NCBI GenBank assembly: GCA_003134555.1
Contig: PLBO01000091.1
Span: 1-53,594, forward strand
DNA from: Actinomycetota bacterium
GTDB taxonomy: Bacteria; Actinomycetota; Acidimicrobiia; IMCC26256; PALSA-610
Reading direction: 5' to 3'
DNA: 53,594 nucleotides
In this document: in pieces, positions 40,834 to 50,528 of the stretch
Layout of the letters: the number at the start of each line of letters is the position of its first letter
How positions within the stretch are numbered: position 1 is the first letter of the stretch
Made by a program: the position numbers and the translations under genes
The notes under the pieces: model-generated
Databases searched by the model: none
Seen by the model: only the letters and a program-made list of their open reading frames with translations
Told to the model about the DNA's origin: nothing

Positions 40834-42596
40834 ATGAGGGCCGACGCGACGATGTCGCCGGTGGTCCCGTCGATGAGGCCGACGTCGGTGACGTGAGGAC
40901 CGGGCAGGCACGCGAGTGACGAGAGCATCACCTGGAACAACGGCTGCGTGAGCGTCGGCGCGAACAGCCCGATCTCCACGGCGGCATCCTGAACCGTTTT
41001 CTGCGCGGCCGCGACCTCGGCGGCGGGCAGGGGCGAGATGATCCCGGCGATCGGCAGCGCCACGTGCGCGATCACCGCGCCCGCCCGCGCGACCGCCACA
41101 CCGCCGCCCGACGCGATCACCGCGTTGGCCGCGAGAGCCATGTCGTGCGGATCGCGCCCGAACACGACAAGGTTGTGCGTGTCGTGGGCGACGGTCGTGG
41201 CAACCGCGCCCGTCCAGTTGCCCCATCCCGACAACAGCGCCGAGTACGGCACCGGCGTGATCCGGCCGTGCCGGTGCACCGTGACCTGCACGATGTGGTC
41301 GTCGGGTATCTCCACGACACCGTCACGTACCACGACGTCGGTCTCGTCCCAGCGCGTCATGACCGCATCGGCGATCACGCGCATCCGGTGGGTGCCGTCG
41401 GGCGCGTCGAGACGCAACAACATGTCGGACGGTTCGAGCGCCGAGAGCCGCATCGTGTCGAAGGGTGGGTCACTCGGACCTTCGACGACGTCGACGAGCA
41501 TCCGCCCGTGCGACGCGACCAGCCGTCCGTCGGTGAGGACGTGCTCGGCGGTGAACGACGTGAGGTCGGTGAGGACGACGATGTCGGCGCGCCGGCCGGC
41601 CGCGACGAGACCGAGATCGGCGCGCTGCAACCGGTACGCGGCGTTGTAGGTGGCGCACCGCAGCGCGAGCACGGGATCCATTCCGTACGCGACGAGCCGA
41701 CGGAGGAGATGATCGATCCCGCCGTCGTTGAGGAGTGTGAGCGCGAAGAGGTCGTCGGTCGCGGCGACGAGGTGCGTCGGCGGGATCGGCAGGCTGTTCA
41801 CCTCGGCGACGATCCCCGGCAGGATCGGATCGATCATCCCGCGCAGCTCGACCGTAAGCCCCGCACGCAGCTTCTCCAGACAATCGGGCTCGGTGAAGAT
41901 CTCGTGGTCGGAGGTCATCCCCGCCGCGAGGTACGCCTGCAACACGGGGCCGGTCAGGCCGGCCGCGTGGCCCGACACGAGCTTGCCGCTGTCGAGACCG
42001 GCGGCCACGACGTCGACCATGCGATCGGCGCCGCCGAGCACGCCGAGCATGTCCATCACCTCGGCCAGGCCACCGACCTCGTCCCACGAGAGCATCTCGA
42101 TCACCTCGGGCCCGAACAGGTCGGCCCCGGAGAGCTCGAGACCCGGTTGCGGCGGCACGCACGAAGGCGCCTGCACGACGAACCGGACCGGCAACCCGCG
42201 ACTCGCCTCGACCGCGTAACGCACGCCGGCCACGCCCGCGACGTTGGCGAGCTCGTGCGGATCGATGAACACCGTCGTGGTGCCGCGCGGGCACACTGCT
42301 TCGGCGTAGGCGCCGGGCGTCAGCATCGACGACTCGAAATGCACGTGCATGTCAACGAACCCGGGAGCGAGGAAGCGACCGTCGCAGTCGATCACGTCGA
42401 GCGCGTCGGCGCGCGTGGCGCGCTCGTGGACGCTGGCGATGATCGGCCCGACGACGCCGACGTCGGCAAGACGTTGCTCGCCGCACCCGACGTCGACCAC
42501 CGTTCCGCCCGCGAGGAGCAGGTCGAACGGCTCGCGTCCTTGGGCGGCCGCAACCGCGCGGGCCCGAATCTGCGGCTCCACATCGTCAACGCGCAT
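40827..42596 (-). CDS. ade: Adenine deaminase
   Basis: 589 residues from ATG 42594-42596 with GGAGGA upstream; usual length for Ade (about 570-600). Motifs LAPGFVDMHVHFESSML, FIDPHELANVAGV, SGHAAGL, TSDHEIFTE and ATDDLFA are specific to this family, as is the C-terminal domain (WTGAVATTVAHDTHNLVV and GGGVAVARAG). It converts adenine to hypoxanthine and ammonia, feeding the molybdenum hydroxylases. Last gene of the run starting at 49325. Confidence 0.94.
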   Translation of the reverse strand: MRVDDVEPQIRARAVAAAQGREPFDLLLAGGTVVDVGCGEQRLADVGVVGPIIASVHERATRADALDVIDCDGRFLAPGFVDMHVHFESSMLTPGAYAEAVCPRGTTTVFIDPHELANVAGVAGVRYAVEASRGLPVRFVVQAPSCVPPQPGLELSGADLFGPEVIEMLSWDEVGGLAEVMDMLGVLGGADRMVDVVAAGLDSGKLVSGHAAGLTGPVLQAYLAAGMTSDHEIFTEPDCLEKLRAGLTVELRGMIDPILPGIVAEVNSLPIPPTHLVAATDDLFALTLLNDGGIDHLLRRLVAYGMDPVLALRCATYNAAYRLQRADLGLVAAGRRADIVVLTDLTSFTAEHVLTDGRLVASHGRMLVDVVEGPSDPPFDTMRLSALEPSDMLLRLDAPDGTHRMRVIADAVMTRWDETDVVVRDGVVEIPDDHIVQVTVHRHGRITPVPYSALLSGWGNWTGAVATTVAHDTHNLVVFGRDPHDMALAANAVIASGGGVAVARAGAVIAHVALPIAGIISPLPAAEVAAAQKTVQDAAVEIGLFAPTLTQPLFQVMLSSLACLPGPHVTDVGLIDGTTGDIVASALIA

Positions 42597-42608
42597 GATC
42601 TCCTCCGG

Positions 42609-43649
42609 TCACCGTCGTCCCGCCGCACAATCGACCAGCTCCGCCAGGATCCGGCGGAGCTCGATGGTCATCCGGTCTGCCTTCACGTGCACCTCGGTCG
42701 TCAGCTCGAGGGGTAGGCGGCGATCGCGGTACCGCTCCTGCAGCGTCAGGTCCTCGTCGACGATCTTGCGCTCGAAGGCCACGCATTCGGCCATCCGCGT
42801 CTCGTCACCGTCGAGGTCGTTGCGATGCACCGTGGTGTAGATCCGGCACTGATCGTCGTCTTCGGGCTGCACGTAGAAGTCCAACACGTTCGTTCCGCCG
42901 GCCTCGACGTAGTCGATCCGCAAACAGATCGAGAACGGCGCGCGGTACCGGTACTCCAGGCGGCGCTCTTGCAGCAGGGGACGGATTCCCGCGGCAACGC
43001 CGGGATCTTCGCGGTTCGGGAACGGGTGCCGGCTGGATACGTTCATGCCGAAGCCGCGCCGCTCGACGGTGAAATCGAACGTCTCGGATTCGGGCGTCCC
43101 GATCGTCGCGGCGTGCACGAACGGGAAATGCGCGATGTCGCAGAAATTGTCGAGCATGAGACCGGCACCGACTCGGGCCGTGATCGGTTCCAGCGCACCG
43201 TGCATGAACGCCGGGTCGTCGGCTTCGGGAATCTCGAGCAACTCGTTCAACGGCGGCTCGGGCGCGAGGAACACCATGCCGTGGCGCTCGGCGACCGCGG
43301 CCGGCGCGGTCGCGATCGCGCGCGGCGGCACGTGCTCCGACGATTGCAGCGACGGGATCTCGCGACACGCCCCGGCGGCGTCGAAGCACCAGCCGTGGTA
43401 GCCGCAACGCAGGAACGAGCCGTCGACCGACCCGGCCGAGAGCGGGGCCAAGCGGTGCGGGCACCGGTCGACGAACGCCGCGAGCGTGGAACCGCCGGCG
43501 CCGTCGGGCAGGCGAACGACCACCCAGTCGTCGCCGAGCAACCTCGTCTTGCGCGGCACGGTCGCCACCTCGTTGCTGCGCGCCACCGGGTGCCACGCGC
43601 GCCGCAGCGCGGGATCGGTGTTCGACAGCATGCGCGTCCCGGCTTTCAT
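42609..43649 (-). CDS. Rieske non-heme iron oxygenase, alpha subunit
   Basis: 346 residues from ATG 43647-43649, sharing one base with the deaminase stop. Rieske cluster ligands Cys63/His65 (DRCPHRLAPLS) and Cys82/His85 (RCGYHGWCFD). Mononuclear iron ligands His174/His179 in DNFCDIAHFPFVHA plus a later acidic residue not located. It resembles vanillate/phthalate-type and N-demethylase-type oxygenases. No reductase or ferredoxin gene is adjacent. Position between adenosine and adenine deaminases suggests a modified purine substrate (for example an N-alkylated one); that is inference. Confidence 0.9.
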   Translation of the reverse strand: MKAGTRMLSNTDPALRRAWHPVARSNEVATVPRKTRLLGDDWVVVRLPDGAGGSTLAAFVDRCPHRLAPLSAGSVDGSFLRCGYHGWCFDAAGACREIPSLQSSEHVPPRAIATAPAAVAERHGMVFLAPEPPLNELLEIPEADDPAFMHGALEPITARVGAGLMLDNFCDIAHFPFVHAATIGTPESETFDFTVERRGFGMNVSSRHPFPNREDPGVAAGIRPLLQERRLEYRYRAPFSICLRIDYVEAGGTNVLDFYVQPEDDDQCRIYTTVHRNDLDGDETRMAECVAFERKIVDEDLTLQERYRDRRLPLELTTEVHVKADRMTIELRRILAELVDCAAGRR

Positions 43650-44674
43650 CAGCCTGCCAGCGCCTTGTCGAGCGCGGCGATCTCGTCGTCGAACGCGCGG
43701 TGCAGCTCCGCCTTCTCCGCGTCGTCGAGCCACGACGCGTCGACCCCGTTGCGCACGAGCTGCTTCGCGGTCTCGGGCGGGTACTCGTTCTGACCGACGA
43801 AGTCGACGTATTCCTTGCCGATGTCGGTGCGGAACATGGTCGGATCGTCGGAGTTCAGGTGCACGAGCAGCCCGGCCTTCATCATCGCGTTGATCGGGTG
43901 GGTCGTCAGATCGGGCCAGCCGTAGACGACGGCGGTTGAGGTGGGACAACAAGTGAAGTGGATCCCGTCGTCGCGGCAGCGCGCGACCACCGCGTCGTCT
44001 TCGAGAATGTGATAGCCGTGGTCGATCCGCTCGCAACCGAGCAGGTCGAGGCACGTCGAGATGTTCGAGGGCGGACCGTCCTCCGCGGAATGACTCGTCA
44101 GGTGCAAACCCGCCTCGCCCGCGACCCGAAAGCTCTCGAAGAACTTCTCCGGCGGATCCGGCGCCTCGGCCGCGTCCATGCCCAGCCCGATCACCTCGTC
44201 GCGCCGGTTCGCGAGCACCTCCTGAGTCATCTGCAGCGCCATCTCGGGGGGATCCTGGCGGTAGATGTCCGCGATCAGGCGGCAGCGCACACCGAAGTCG
44301 TTCTCGGCGGCGCGACAGCCGTCGATCAATCCGTCGATGATCGTCGACATCGCGACGCCGCGGGTCGTATGCAACGTCGGGTTGAAGAACATCTCGCGGT
44401 ACTTCAGATTGCCGAGCTTCACGCCGTCCTCGAGCGACTCGTAGGCGATGCGCGCGAAGTCGCCCGCTTCGATCACCGTCGAGTTGACGAGCCGGAAGAT
44501 CTCCAAGAACTCGTAGATCGTCTCGTAGTCGTAAATGCGGTCGACATCCGTCGTGGGCAGTGCGATGTCGTGTTTCCGCGCGAGATCGGCGACCGTTTGG
44601 GGCCGCAACGTTCCCTCGACGTGGCAATGCAGCTCGACCTTCGGCAGTTGACGCAGGTACTCGGCGTACTCCAT
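43649..44674 (-). CDS. Adenosine deaminase family protein (second copy)
   Basis: 341 residues from ATG 44672-44674, with GAGGAG 8 bases upstream. Motifs KVELHCHVEGTLRP, IGLGMDAAE, RIDHGYHI and LNSDDPTMF are canonical. At the usual HAGE catalytic site it reads SHSAEDG: His and Glu are kept but the residues between differ. It shares only the fold motifs with the copy at 39839, so the two are old paralogues that may differ in substrate. It is 51 bp after the LLM gene, probably in the same transcript. Confidence 0.9.
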   Translation of the reverse strand: MEYAEYLRQLPKVELHCHVEGTLRPQTVADLARKHDIALPTTDVDRIYDYETIYEFLEIFRLVNSTVIEAGDFARIAYESLEDGVKLGNLKYREMFFNPTLHTTRGVAMSTIIDGLIDGCRAAENDFGVRCRLIADIYRQDPPEMALQMTQEVLANRRDEVIGLGMDAAEAPDPPEKFFESFRVAGEAGLHLTSHSAEDGPPSNISTCLDLLGCERIDHGYHILEDDAVVARCRDDGIHFTCCPTSTAVVYGWPDLTTHPINAMMKAGLLVHLNSDDPTMFRTDIGKEYVDFVGQNEYPPETAKQLVRNGVDASWLDDAEKAELHRAFDDEIAALDKALAG

Positions 44675-44725
44675 CGGGGACTCCTCAAACGGGGGACGAC
44701 AACCTCGAACATCCCGAGCGTAGGG

Positions 44726-45727
44726 TCACGGATCCCATCCCCTGAACGCGTCGATCATCTTGCCGACGTCGGCACCGAGCGGATACAGGACCGGGCACGT
44801 GCAGCCCGCCTTGACGTACTCGCTCACCTTGTCGCGGCATTCGTCGGGCGTGCCCGACGCGGTGATGAGCTGCACGACGGCATCGGGTACGAGCCTCGAC
44901 GCCGCGACGACCTGTTCGTGCGTCGCCGGCCAGGTCAATACCTTCGCGATCTCGTCGAGGAGCTCCGGCGCGACGCCCGACGCCTTCATGATGTGCGGCT
45001 GTTGGCCGAGATACTGCGTCACGAGCAGTCGCGCGGCGTCGAGCGCGGCTTCGCGATCGTCGTCCATCGAGCAGACGACGAGCTGCGGGCGGTCGATGTC
45101 GTCGACGTCGCGACCGACCTTCGCCGCACCCTCGGCGAGCGCGTCGACAGCCGTCGCGTTGTACGCCGGCGAGACGAGGTAGTTCAGCAACGCGCCGTCG
45201 GCTATCTCGCCCGCGAGCCTCATCATCTGCATACCCGTCGCGCCGATCACGATCGGGATCTCCTTCGCGCGGCGCTCCTGGTGCACGTAGTCGAGCTCGA
45301 CACCGTCGAGATGCACGAACTCGCCGTCGAACGTGACGGTCTCGTTCGCGAGCAACGCGCGCACCGTCGTGACGATCTCGCGCATCGCCCGCAGCGGTCG
45401 ATCGCGCGACACGCCGACCTTGGCCGCGAGGGGGTCCCACCAGGCCCCGATGCCGAGGATCACGCGGCCGGGCGCCAGGTCGTCGAGGGTCGAGAAGGTC
45501 GCGGCCAGGAACGCAGGGTTGCGCACCCACATGCTGACGACCCCCGAACCGAGCTTGATGCGTTCGGTCGCGGCTCCGAACGCGGCAAGCGGGATCGTGG
45601 CCTCCCGGACCAGACGGCTCTCGGCCTGCCACACCGCCTCGAACCCCGCGTCCTCGGCCGCCTGCGCGAAGCGCATGCCGTCGCGAATCGGGTGTGCATC
45701 CTGGAGGTAGAGCGCGACGCGTCCCAT
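44726..45727 (-). CDS. LLM-class (luciferase-like) flavin/F420-dependent oxidoreductase
   Basis: 333 residues from ATG 45725-45727. TIM-barrel motifs [54 protein letters not shown] and [20 protein letters not shown] match the F420-dependent branch. LLM enzymes include the uracil ring-opening RutA, although this protein is not obviously RutA. Two bases separate it from the SsnA-like gene, so it should act on the same pathway. Cofactor and reaction unproven. Confidence 0.87.
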   Translation of the reverse strand: MGRVALYLQDAHPIRDGMRFAQAAEDAGFEAVWQAESRLVREATIPLAAFGAATERIKLGSGVVSMWVRNPAFLAATFSTLDDLAPGRVILGIGAWWDPLAAKVGVSRDRPLRAMREIVTTVRALLANETVTFDGEFVHLDGVELDYVHQERRAKEIPIVIGATGMQMMRLAGEIADGALLNYLVSPAYNATAVDALAEGAAKVGRDVDDIDRPQLVVCSMDDDREAALDAARLLVTQYLGQQPHIMKASGVAPELLDEIAKVLTWPATHEQVVAASRLVPDAVVQLITASGTPDECRDKVSEYVKAGCTCPVLYPLGADVGKMIDAFRGWDP

Positions 45728-45729
45728 CG

Positions 45730-46779
45730 TCAGCCGTCCTCCAGGCGCGCGTGGAGCCGCGCGGCCTGCTCGGCCGCGCGGGCCCGGATCTCCGCCGCGT
45801 CGACACGGGTCGGACCCTGCTCGTCGAGCACCGCCTCGCCGCCGACTTCGACGCGCACCGGGCGAATACCCGTGGTGTAAGCGAGATGCCACGGCGAAGC
45901 CGGCTCGTACGACCAGGTGACGCGATCGTCGCGCGCCTCCGGAACGAGCTCCGCGCCGGCCGCGAGCCACGACCACACCGATTCCGGTGACGTCGCGACG
46001 TCGTCGGCGCGGGCGAGCGCGAACGCGAGGCGGAACTCCTCGAGCATGTCGGCACCGATGCCGTCGGTGCCGAGGGCTACCCGGTCGAAGCGCGCCGGAC
46101 GCCCGTAGCCGACCGCGTTGTTGAGGTTCGATCGGGGGTTGTGCACCACCATGCCCGGCAGGGCGTGCTCGAGGTGAACGGCGTGCGCGAGGATCCAGCG
46201 TTCGTCGGTGCGACCGGCGAAGCGTGCGCCCGCGGCCGCGTCGACGGGATCTTCGGCGACGTGTACGTGCACACCCACGCCGAGATCGGACGCGAGCCCG
46301 CACACCGCGTCGAGCGTTTCGTCGGAGAGGGTGAACGCCGCGTGGGCGCCGACGAGGCCGCGCCCGCCCGATCGGAGGAACCGCTCGTTCTCGGCCAGGC
46401 CCGCCTTGGCGCCGTCGGCGCCGTTGCGATCGGTGACCTCGTAACAGCACAGCACGCGCACGCCGACCTCGGCGCAGGCCTGCGCGATCACGTCGAGGCT
46501 GCCTTCGACGGCCGACGGGCTCGAGTGATGGTCGACGATCGCGGTGGTCCCGGCCTCGAGGGCCTCGAGCGCGCCGAGCATCGCCGACCACCGCACCATC
46601 TCGAGATCGAGGGCGCGATCCACGCGCCACCACACGAGCTCCAGGATCTCGGGAAACGCTCGGGGCGTGCGGGGCGGTGCGGGCATCCCGCGGGCGAGCG
46701 CCGAATAGAGATGATGGTGGGCGCACACCAGGCCGGGGGTCGTCGCGTTCATCGAGCTCGTCGAGCTCACCTTGCTCAC
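45730..46779 (-). CDS. ssnA: SsnA-type aminohydrolase, N-terminally short
   Basis: 349 residues from GTG 46777-46779, overlapping the XdhD-type stop by GTGA. Motifs typical of Ssn[81 protein letters not shown] and [13 protein letters not shown]. Relative to E. coli SsnA (about 440 residues) it lacks about 55 N-terminal residues that form the first half of the small beta-sandwich; the upstream DNA encodes XdhD in another frame, so this is a true shortening. In E. coli ssnA neighbours xdhD and belongs to the uric-acid degradation cluster. Confidence 0.88.
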   Translation of the reverse strand: MSKVSSTSSMNATTPGLVCAHHHLYSALARGMPAPPRTPRAFPEILELVWWRVDRALDLEMVRWSAMLGALEALEAGTTAIVDHHSSPSAVEGSLDVIAQACAEVGVRVLCCYEVTDRNGADGAKAGLAENERFLRSGGRGLVGAHAAFTLSDETLDAVCGLASDLGVGVHVHVAEDPVDAAAGARFAGRTDERWILAHAVHLEHALPGMVVHNPRSNLNNAVGYGRPARFDRVALGTDGIGADMLEEFRLAFALARADDVATSPESVWSWLAAGAELVPEARDDRVTWSYEPASPWHLAYTTGIRPVRVEVGGEAVLDEQGPTRVDAAEIRARAAEQAARLHARLEDG

Positions 46780-49325
46780 CTTGATCGGCGCATCGGCAGG
46801 ACCGTGCGCCATTCACCGTCGAGGTCGTGCAACGCGGCCGCGACCGCGCCGGCCGTCGGCACGAGCCCGATCTCACCGACGCCCTTGATCCCGTACGGCG
46901 CACGCGGCTGGGGCTCCTCGACGAGGATCACCTCGATCGGCGGGACGTCCTTGGCGCGGATGATGCCGAGCCCGCGCAGGGTCATCAGCAGCGGCCTGCC
47001 CTGCTCGTCGCACGGGAAGTCTTCGGTGAGCGCGTAGCCGAGACCCATGTGCACCGAGCCTTCGATCTGGCCGACGCACTGCATCGGGTTGACCGCTCGC
47101 CCCACGTCGTGGGCGGCGACGACGCGCTCGATGTCACCCGTGTCGCGATCGACGACGACGAGCTGCGCCGCGTACCCGAACGCCGAATGGATCACCGGCT
47201 GCTCGACACCGGATGCGATCGAGCTCGTCCAGTCGACGCGGTACTCACCTTCGTAGTCGACACCGACCCGGCAATTGTCCTCACGCGCGGCGCGGCACGC
47301 TTCGGCCACGGCGCCGGCACCCATCAAGGTGCCACGCGAGCCGGTCGTCTGACCCGCACCGAGCTCGCGCGTCGTGTCGACGATCACCCGCACCCGCGCC
47401 GGATCGACCCCGAGCTCCTCGACCGCGACCTGCGCGGCCACCGTGTGCACGCCCTGACCCATCTCGGTCCAGCAGTGCCTGACCTCGATCGTGCCGTCGG
47501 CTTCGAAGCGCACGACGGCGCGCACGATCTCGAGAAAGCCGTTGCCGAGGCCCGAGTTCTTCAAGCCGAGACCGACACCGACCGCGCGACCGGCGGCGAT
47601 CGCCGCGTCGTACGCGGGCTTCACCGCCTCGAGACACCGTTGCGCGCCGCGACATCCGTCGTCCATCACCTGTCCCGGTCCCCAGACCTCGCCCGGCTTG
47701 ATGACGTTGCGGCGCCGGATCTCCCACCCCGTGATGCCGACTTGCTCGGCGAGCCGATCGAGCGCGCCCTCCATCGCGAACTGCGCCTGGTTCGCGCCGA
47801 AGCCGCGGAACGCGCCGCACACGGAATTGTTCGTGCGCACGGCGAACGCCTCCACGTCGATCGCGGGCAGGTGATACGGGCCGCTCGCATGACCGGCCGC
47901 GCGCTCGAGCACCTTCATGCCGACGGAGGCGTACGGTCCGGAGTCGCCGACCATCCGGGCCCGCAACGCGGTCAAACGGCCGTCGGAATCGCAGCCGACG
48001 GTGAGATCGATCCGGATCGGGTGCCGCTTCGGGTGGATGAACAGCGACTCCTCCCGGGACAACGTGCATTTCACCGGGGCGTCGAGGAGGAACGCCGCGA
48101 GCGCAGTCTGCGCCTGGTTCGCCATGTCCTCCTTACCGCCGAACGCGCCACCGTTCGACACCTGCTCGGCGGTGATGCGCTGCGGGTCGATACCGAGCAC
48201 CGAGGCGACCTGGTCGCGGTCGTCCCACACGCCTTGGCCGCCGGTGAACATCGTGAACCGACCGCCCGGCTCGGGCACCACGAGGGTCGACTCGGGCTCC
48301 AGGAAGGCGTGCTCGATGCGTTGGGTCTGGAAGACCTCGTGCACGACGTGTTCGCTCGCGCTCATGACCGAATCGGCGTCGCCGCGCGCGTACGCCGAGC
48401 GCGACAACACGTTGCCGTCGAGCTCCCACACCGCATCCTCGTCGTCGGTGAGGGCGGCGACGGGGTCGGTGAGCGTTCGCAACACGCGGTACTCGACGTC
48501 GACGAGCGCCGCGGCACGTCGTGCCGTCGCGCGGTCGGGCGCGACGACGAACGCGAGCACGTCGCCCAGGTACGACGTGCGCCCACCCTCCGGGATGAAG
48601 ACGGGCCAATCCTTGTGGATCAGCCCGACGCGGAGCTCTCCCGGTACGTCGGCAGCGGTGAGCACTCGCACGACACCCGGCACGGCCTCCGCGGCCGCGG
48701 TGTCGATCCGGAGCACGTCGGCACGCGCGTGATCCGCCAGCCGCACCGCGCCGTGCAACATGCCGGGCGGGCGCAGGTCGTCGACGTAGGGCTTGTCTCC
48801 GAGCGCGAGGTCGAGACCCTGATACCTGCTGCCGCTCGAGCCGATGCCACCGAGCGGTTGGAGCTCGAGAGTCTCGCCCTTCGCCAGAAGCTCGACCGCG
48901 TCGAGGATCTTCACGTAGCCCGTACACCGGCACAGGTGCGCGCCCAGATGGCGCGCCGCAGTTTCGCGGTCGAGGTCGGCGCCCTTGCGCTCGAGCAATG
49001 CCGCCACGCGGACGAGGATCCCCGGCGTGCAGAAGCCGCACTGCAACGCACCGGTGGCGGCGAAGGCCGACGCCATGCGTTCGCGCTCGTCTTCCGGCAA
49101 GCCTTCGAGGGTCGTGATCGTCGTACCCGCGACCTTCTGCACCGACAGGTTGCAGCTGACGACCGCCTTGCTGTCGACGAGCACCGTGCAACAACCACAT
49201 TGTCCCGACGGCGAGCAGCCGTCTTTGGGCGAGCACACTCCCAGCTCTTCGCGCAACGCCGCGAGCAAATGCGGGTGGTCGTCTGCGACCGTGACCTCGG
49301 AACCGTTGAGTACGAACGACACCAT
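46776..49325 (-). CDS. Fused 2Fe-2S/molybdopterin xanthine dehydrogenase, XdhD / selenium-dependent-XDH type
   Basis: 849 residues, the length of XdhD-type single-chain enzymes. Residues 1-155 are the iron-sulfur part: [29 protein letters not shown] and HLCRCTGY. The rest is the Mo-binding part: [38 protein letters not shown] and [13 protein letters not shown] with the catalytic Glu. It has no FAD domain, unlike the enzyme at 24124-27646, so electrons must leave through another partner. No Sec codon (in-frame TGA) is seen. Followed by SsnA and LLM genes in one operon. Confidence 0.92.
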   Translation of the reverse strand: MVSFVLNGSEVTVADDHPHLLAALREELGVCSPKDGCSPSGQCGCCTVLVDSKAVVSCNLSVQKVAGTTITTLEGLPEDERERMASAFAATGALQCGFCTPGILVRVAALLERKGADLDRETAARHLGAHLCRCTGYVKILDAVELLAKGETLELQPLGGIGSSGSRYQGLDLALGDKPYVDDLRPPGMLHGAVRLADHARADVLRIDTAAAEAVPGVVRVLTAADVPGELRVGLIHKDWPVFIPEGGRTSYLGDVLAFVVAPDRATARRAAALVDVEYRVLRTLTDPVAALTDDEDAVWELDGNVLSRSAYARGDADSVMSASEHVVHEVFQTQRIEHAFLEPESTLVVPEPGGRFTMFTGGQGVWDDRDQVASVLGIDPQRITAEQVSNGGAFGGKEDMANQAQTALAAFLLDAPVKCTLSREESLFIHPKRHPIRIDLTVGCDSDGRLTALRARMVGDSGPYASVGMKVLERAAGHASGPYHLPAIDVEAFAVRTNNSVCGAFRGFGANQAQFAMEGALDRLAEQVGITGWEIRRRNVIKPGEVWGPGQVMDDGCRGAQRCLEAVKPAYDAAIAAGRAVGVGLGLKNSGLGNGFLEIVRAVVRFEADGTIEVRHCWTEMGQGVHTVAAQVAVEELGVDPARVRVIVDTTRELGAGQTTGSRGTLMGAGAVAEACRAAREDNCRVGVDYEGEYRVDWTSSIASGVEQPVIHSAFGYAAQLVVVDRDTGDIERVVAAHDVGRAVNPMQCVGQIEGSVHMGLGYALTEDFPCDEQGRPLLMTLRGLGIIRAKDVPPIEVILVEEPQPRAPYGIKGVGEIGLVPTAGAVAAALHDLDGEWRTVLPMRRSR

Positions 49326-49346
49326 TACCGCTAGCGTTCACTGCGC

Positions 49347-49363
49347 TTCAACAAAATGTCAAC
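49347..49363 (-). promoter_or_regulatory. Palindromic site D of the purine-cluster motif
   Basis: Minus strand GTTGACATTTTGTTGAA, containing a perfect TTGACA like site A. It is 21 bp upstream of the XdhD-type ATG and 47 bp upstream of the divergent ammonia-lyase ATG, so one protein could control both. Confidence 0.6.
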
Positions 49364-49410
49364 GCGAGATCCGTTGCATTCGCGTGAAATCGGCCCCACG
49401 CTCCACCCCG

Positions 49411-50523
49411 ATGCGACCAGTTGCCCCAGAGCTCCTCGTCAATCCCGGCCGCCGGCACGACGGGAGCGTGGCGCGCTCCGAGGTGCGGTCCGCGCAGCTC
49501 CACCGGCGTTTTCCCGGTTATGCACCAACCCGCGTGGTCGACGCCCCCGCCCTCGCCGCCGAGCTCGGACTCGCGAGCCTGTCCGTCAAGGACGAGTCGC
49601 GCCGCCTCGGGCTGCCCTCCTTCAAGATTCTCGGCGCCTCGTGGGCGGTCTATCGGCTGCTCGTCGATCGCCTCGGCCACGAACCCGAGTGGCGCGACAT
49701 CGATGATCTGCGCGCCGCGCTCGCGCCCCTCGGACACCTCACGCTGGTCGCCGCGACCGACGGGAATCACGGGCGCGCGGTCGCCCACATGGCCCGGCTG
49801 CTCGGATACGAATCGCGCATTCTCGTTCCGGCCGGAACCGCGTCGGCGCGCGTCGACGCGATCGAAGGCGAAGGCGCGTCGGTCACCGTCGTCGACGGGA
49901 CCTACGACGACGCGGTTCGCGCCTCCGCCGCGCTCGCGGCCGACGACGTGCTCGTCGTGTCCGACACCTCGTGGGAGGGATACACCGAAGTTCCGCGCAC
50001 GGTGATCGAGGGCTACGCGACGATCTTCGCCGAGATCGACGAGCAGCTCGCCGCCGCACCGGAGGTCGTCGTCGTACCGATGGGCGTCGGCGCGCTCGCG
50101 GCCGCGACGGTGCAGCACTACGCGTCGCACGCGACGATCATCGTGGTCGAGCCTCTGTCGGCCGCGTGCGGGCTGCACTCCGCGGCCGCCGGCCGCCCCG
50201 TCGCGGTACCGGGACCGCACGATTCGATCATGGCCGGCTTGAACTGCGGGATGGTGTCGATCATCGCCTGGCCCGCGGTGTCGGCAGGTGTCGACCTGTT
50301 CGTCGCGGTCGACGACACCGCGGCCGAGCAGGCGATGCGCGACCTCGCGACGATCGGTGTCGTTGCAGGAGAGACCGGCGCCGCCGCGCTCGCGGGTCTA
50401 CGGGCCGCGTTGGCCGCGGGTGCAGCCGGCGCCCCCGACCTCCGCGGCCGGCGGGTGCTCGTGCTCTGCACCGAAGGCGCGACCGATCCCGTCGCGTACC
50501 GGCGCATCGTGGGCGAGCCGTGA
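49411..50523 (+). CDS. PLP-dependent diaminopropionate ammonia-lyase-like enzyme (YgeX-type)
   Basis: 370 residues from ATG 49411. PLP Lys72 in DESRRLGLPSFKILGASWAV, phosphate/cofactor loop AATDGNHGRAVAHMA, VVVVPMGVGALAAA, and the DAPAL-type segment SIMAGLNCGMVS followed by AW. These features fit 2,3-diaminopropionate ammonia-lyase better than threonine synthase or tryptophan synthase beta. Product would be pyruvate plus ammonia. It is divergent from XdhD, with site D between, as expected if both belong to one purine-breakdown route. Substrate assignment is by family only. Confidence 0.82.
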   Translation: MRPVAPELLVNPGRRHDGSVARSEVRSAQLHRRFPGYAPTRVVDAPALAAELGLASLSVKDESRRLGLPSFKILGASWAVYRLLVDRLGHEPEWRDIDDLRAALAPLGHLTLVAATDGNHGRAVAHMARLLGYESRILVPAGTASARVDAIEGEGASVTVVDGTYDDAVRASAALAADDVLVVSDTSWEGYTEVPRTVIEGYATIFAEIDEQLAAAPEVVVVPMGVGALAAATVQHYASHATIIVVEPLSAACGLHSAAAGRPVAVPGPHDSIMAGLNCGMVSIIAWPAVSAGVDLFVAVDDTAAEQAMRDLATIGVVAGETGAAALAGLRAALAAGAAGAPDLRGRRVLVLCTEGATDPVAYRRIVGEP

Positions 50524-50528
50524 GCCGA

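Noticed and set aside
41064-42716. 550-codon open frame on the plus strand opposite adenine deaminase
   Set aside because: Antisense shadow of an unmistakable Ade protein; no ribosome-binding site or recognisable motif.
46780-46812. Upstream ATG for the SsnA-type protein
   Set aside because: It would overlap the XdhD-type gene by 37 bases, and the added residues do not restore the missing N-terminal domain; the GTGA overlap is the junction type used throughout.
46827-49334. 835-codon open frame on the plus strand opposite the XdhD-type gene
   Set aside because: Opposite strand carries all Fe-S and Mo motifs; the antisense translation has His/Arg/Asp-rich low-complexity composition and no domain.
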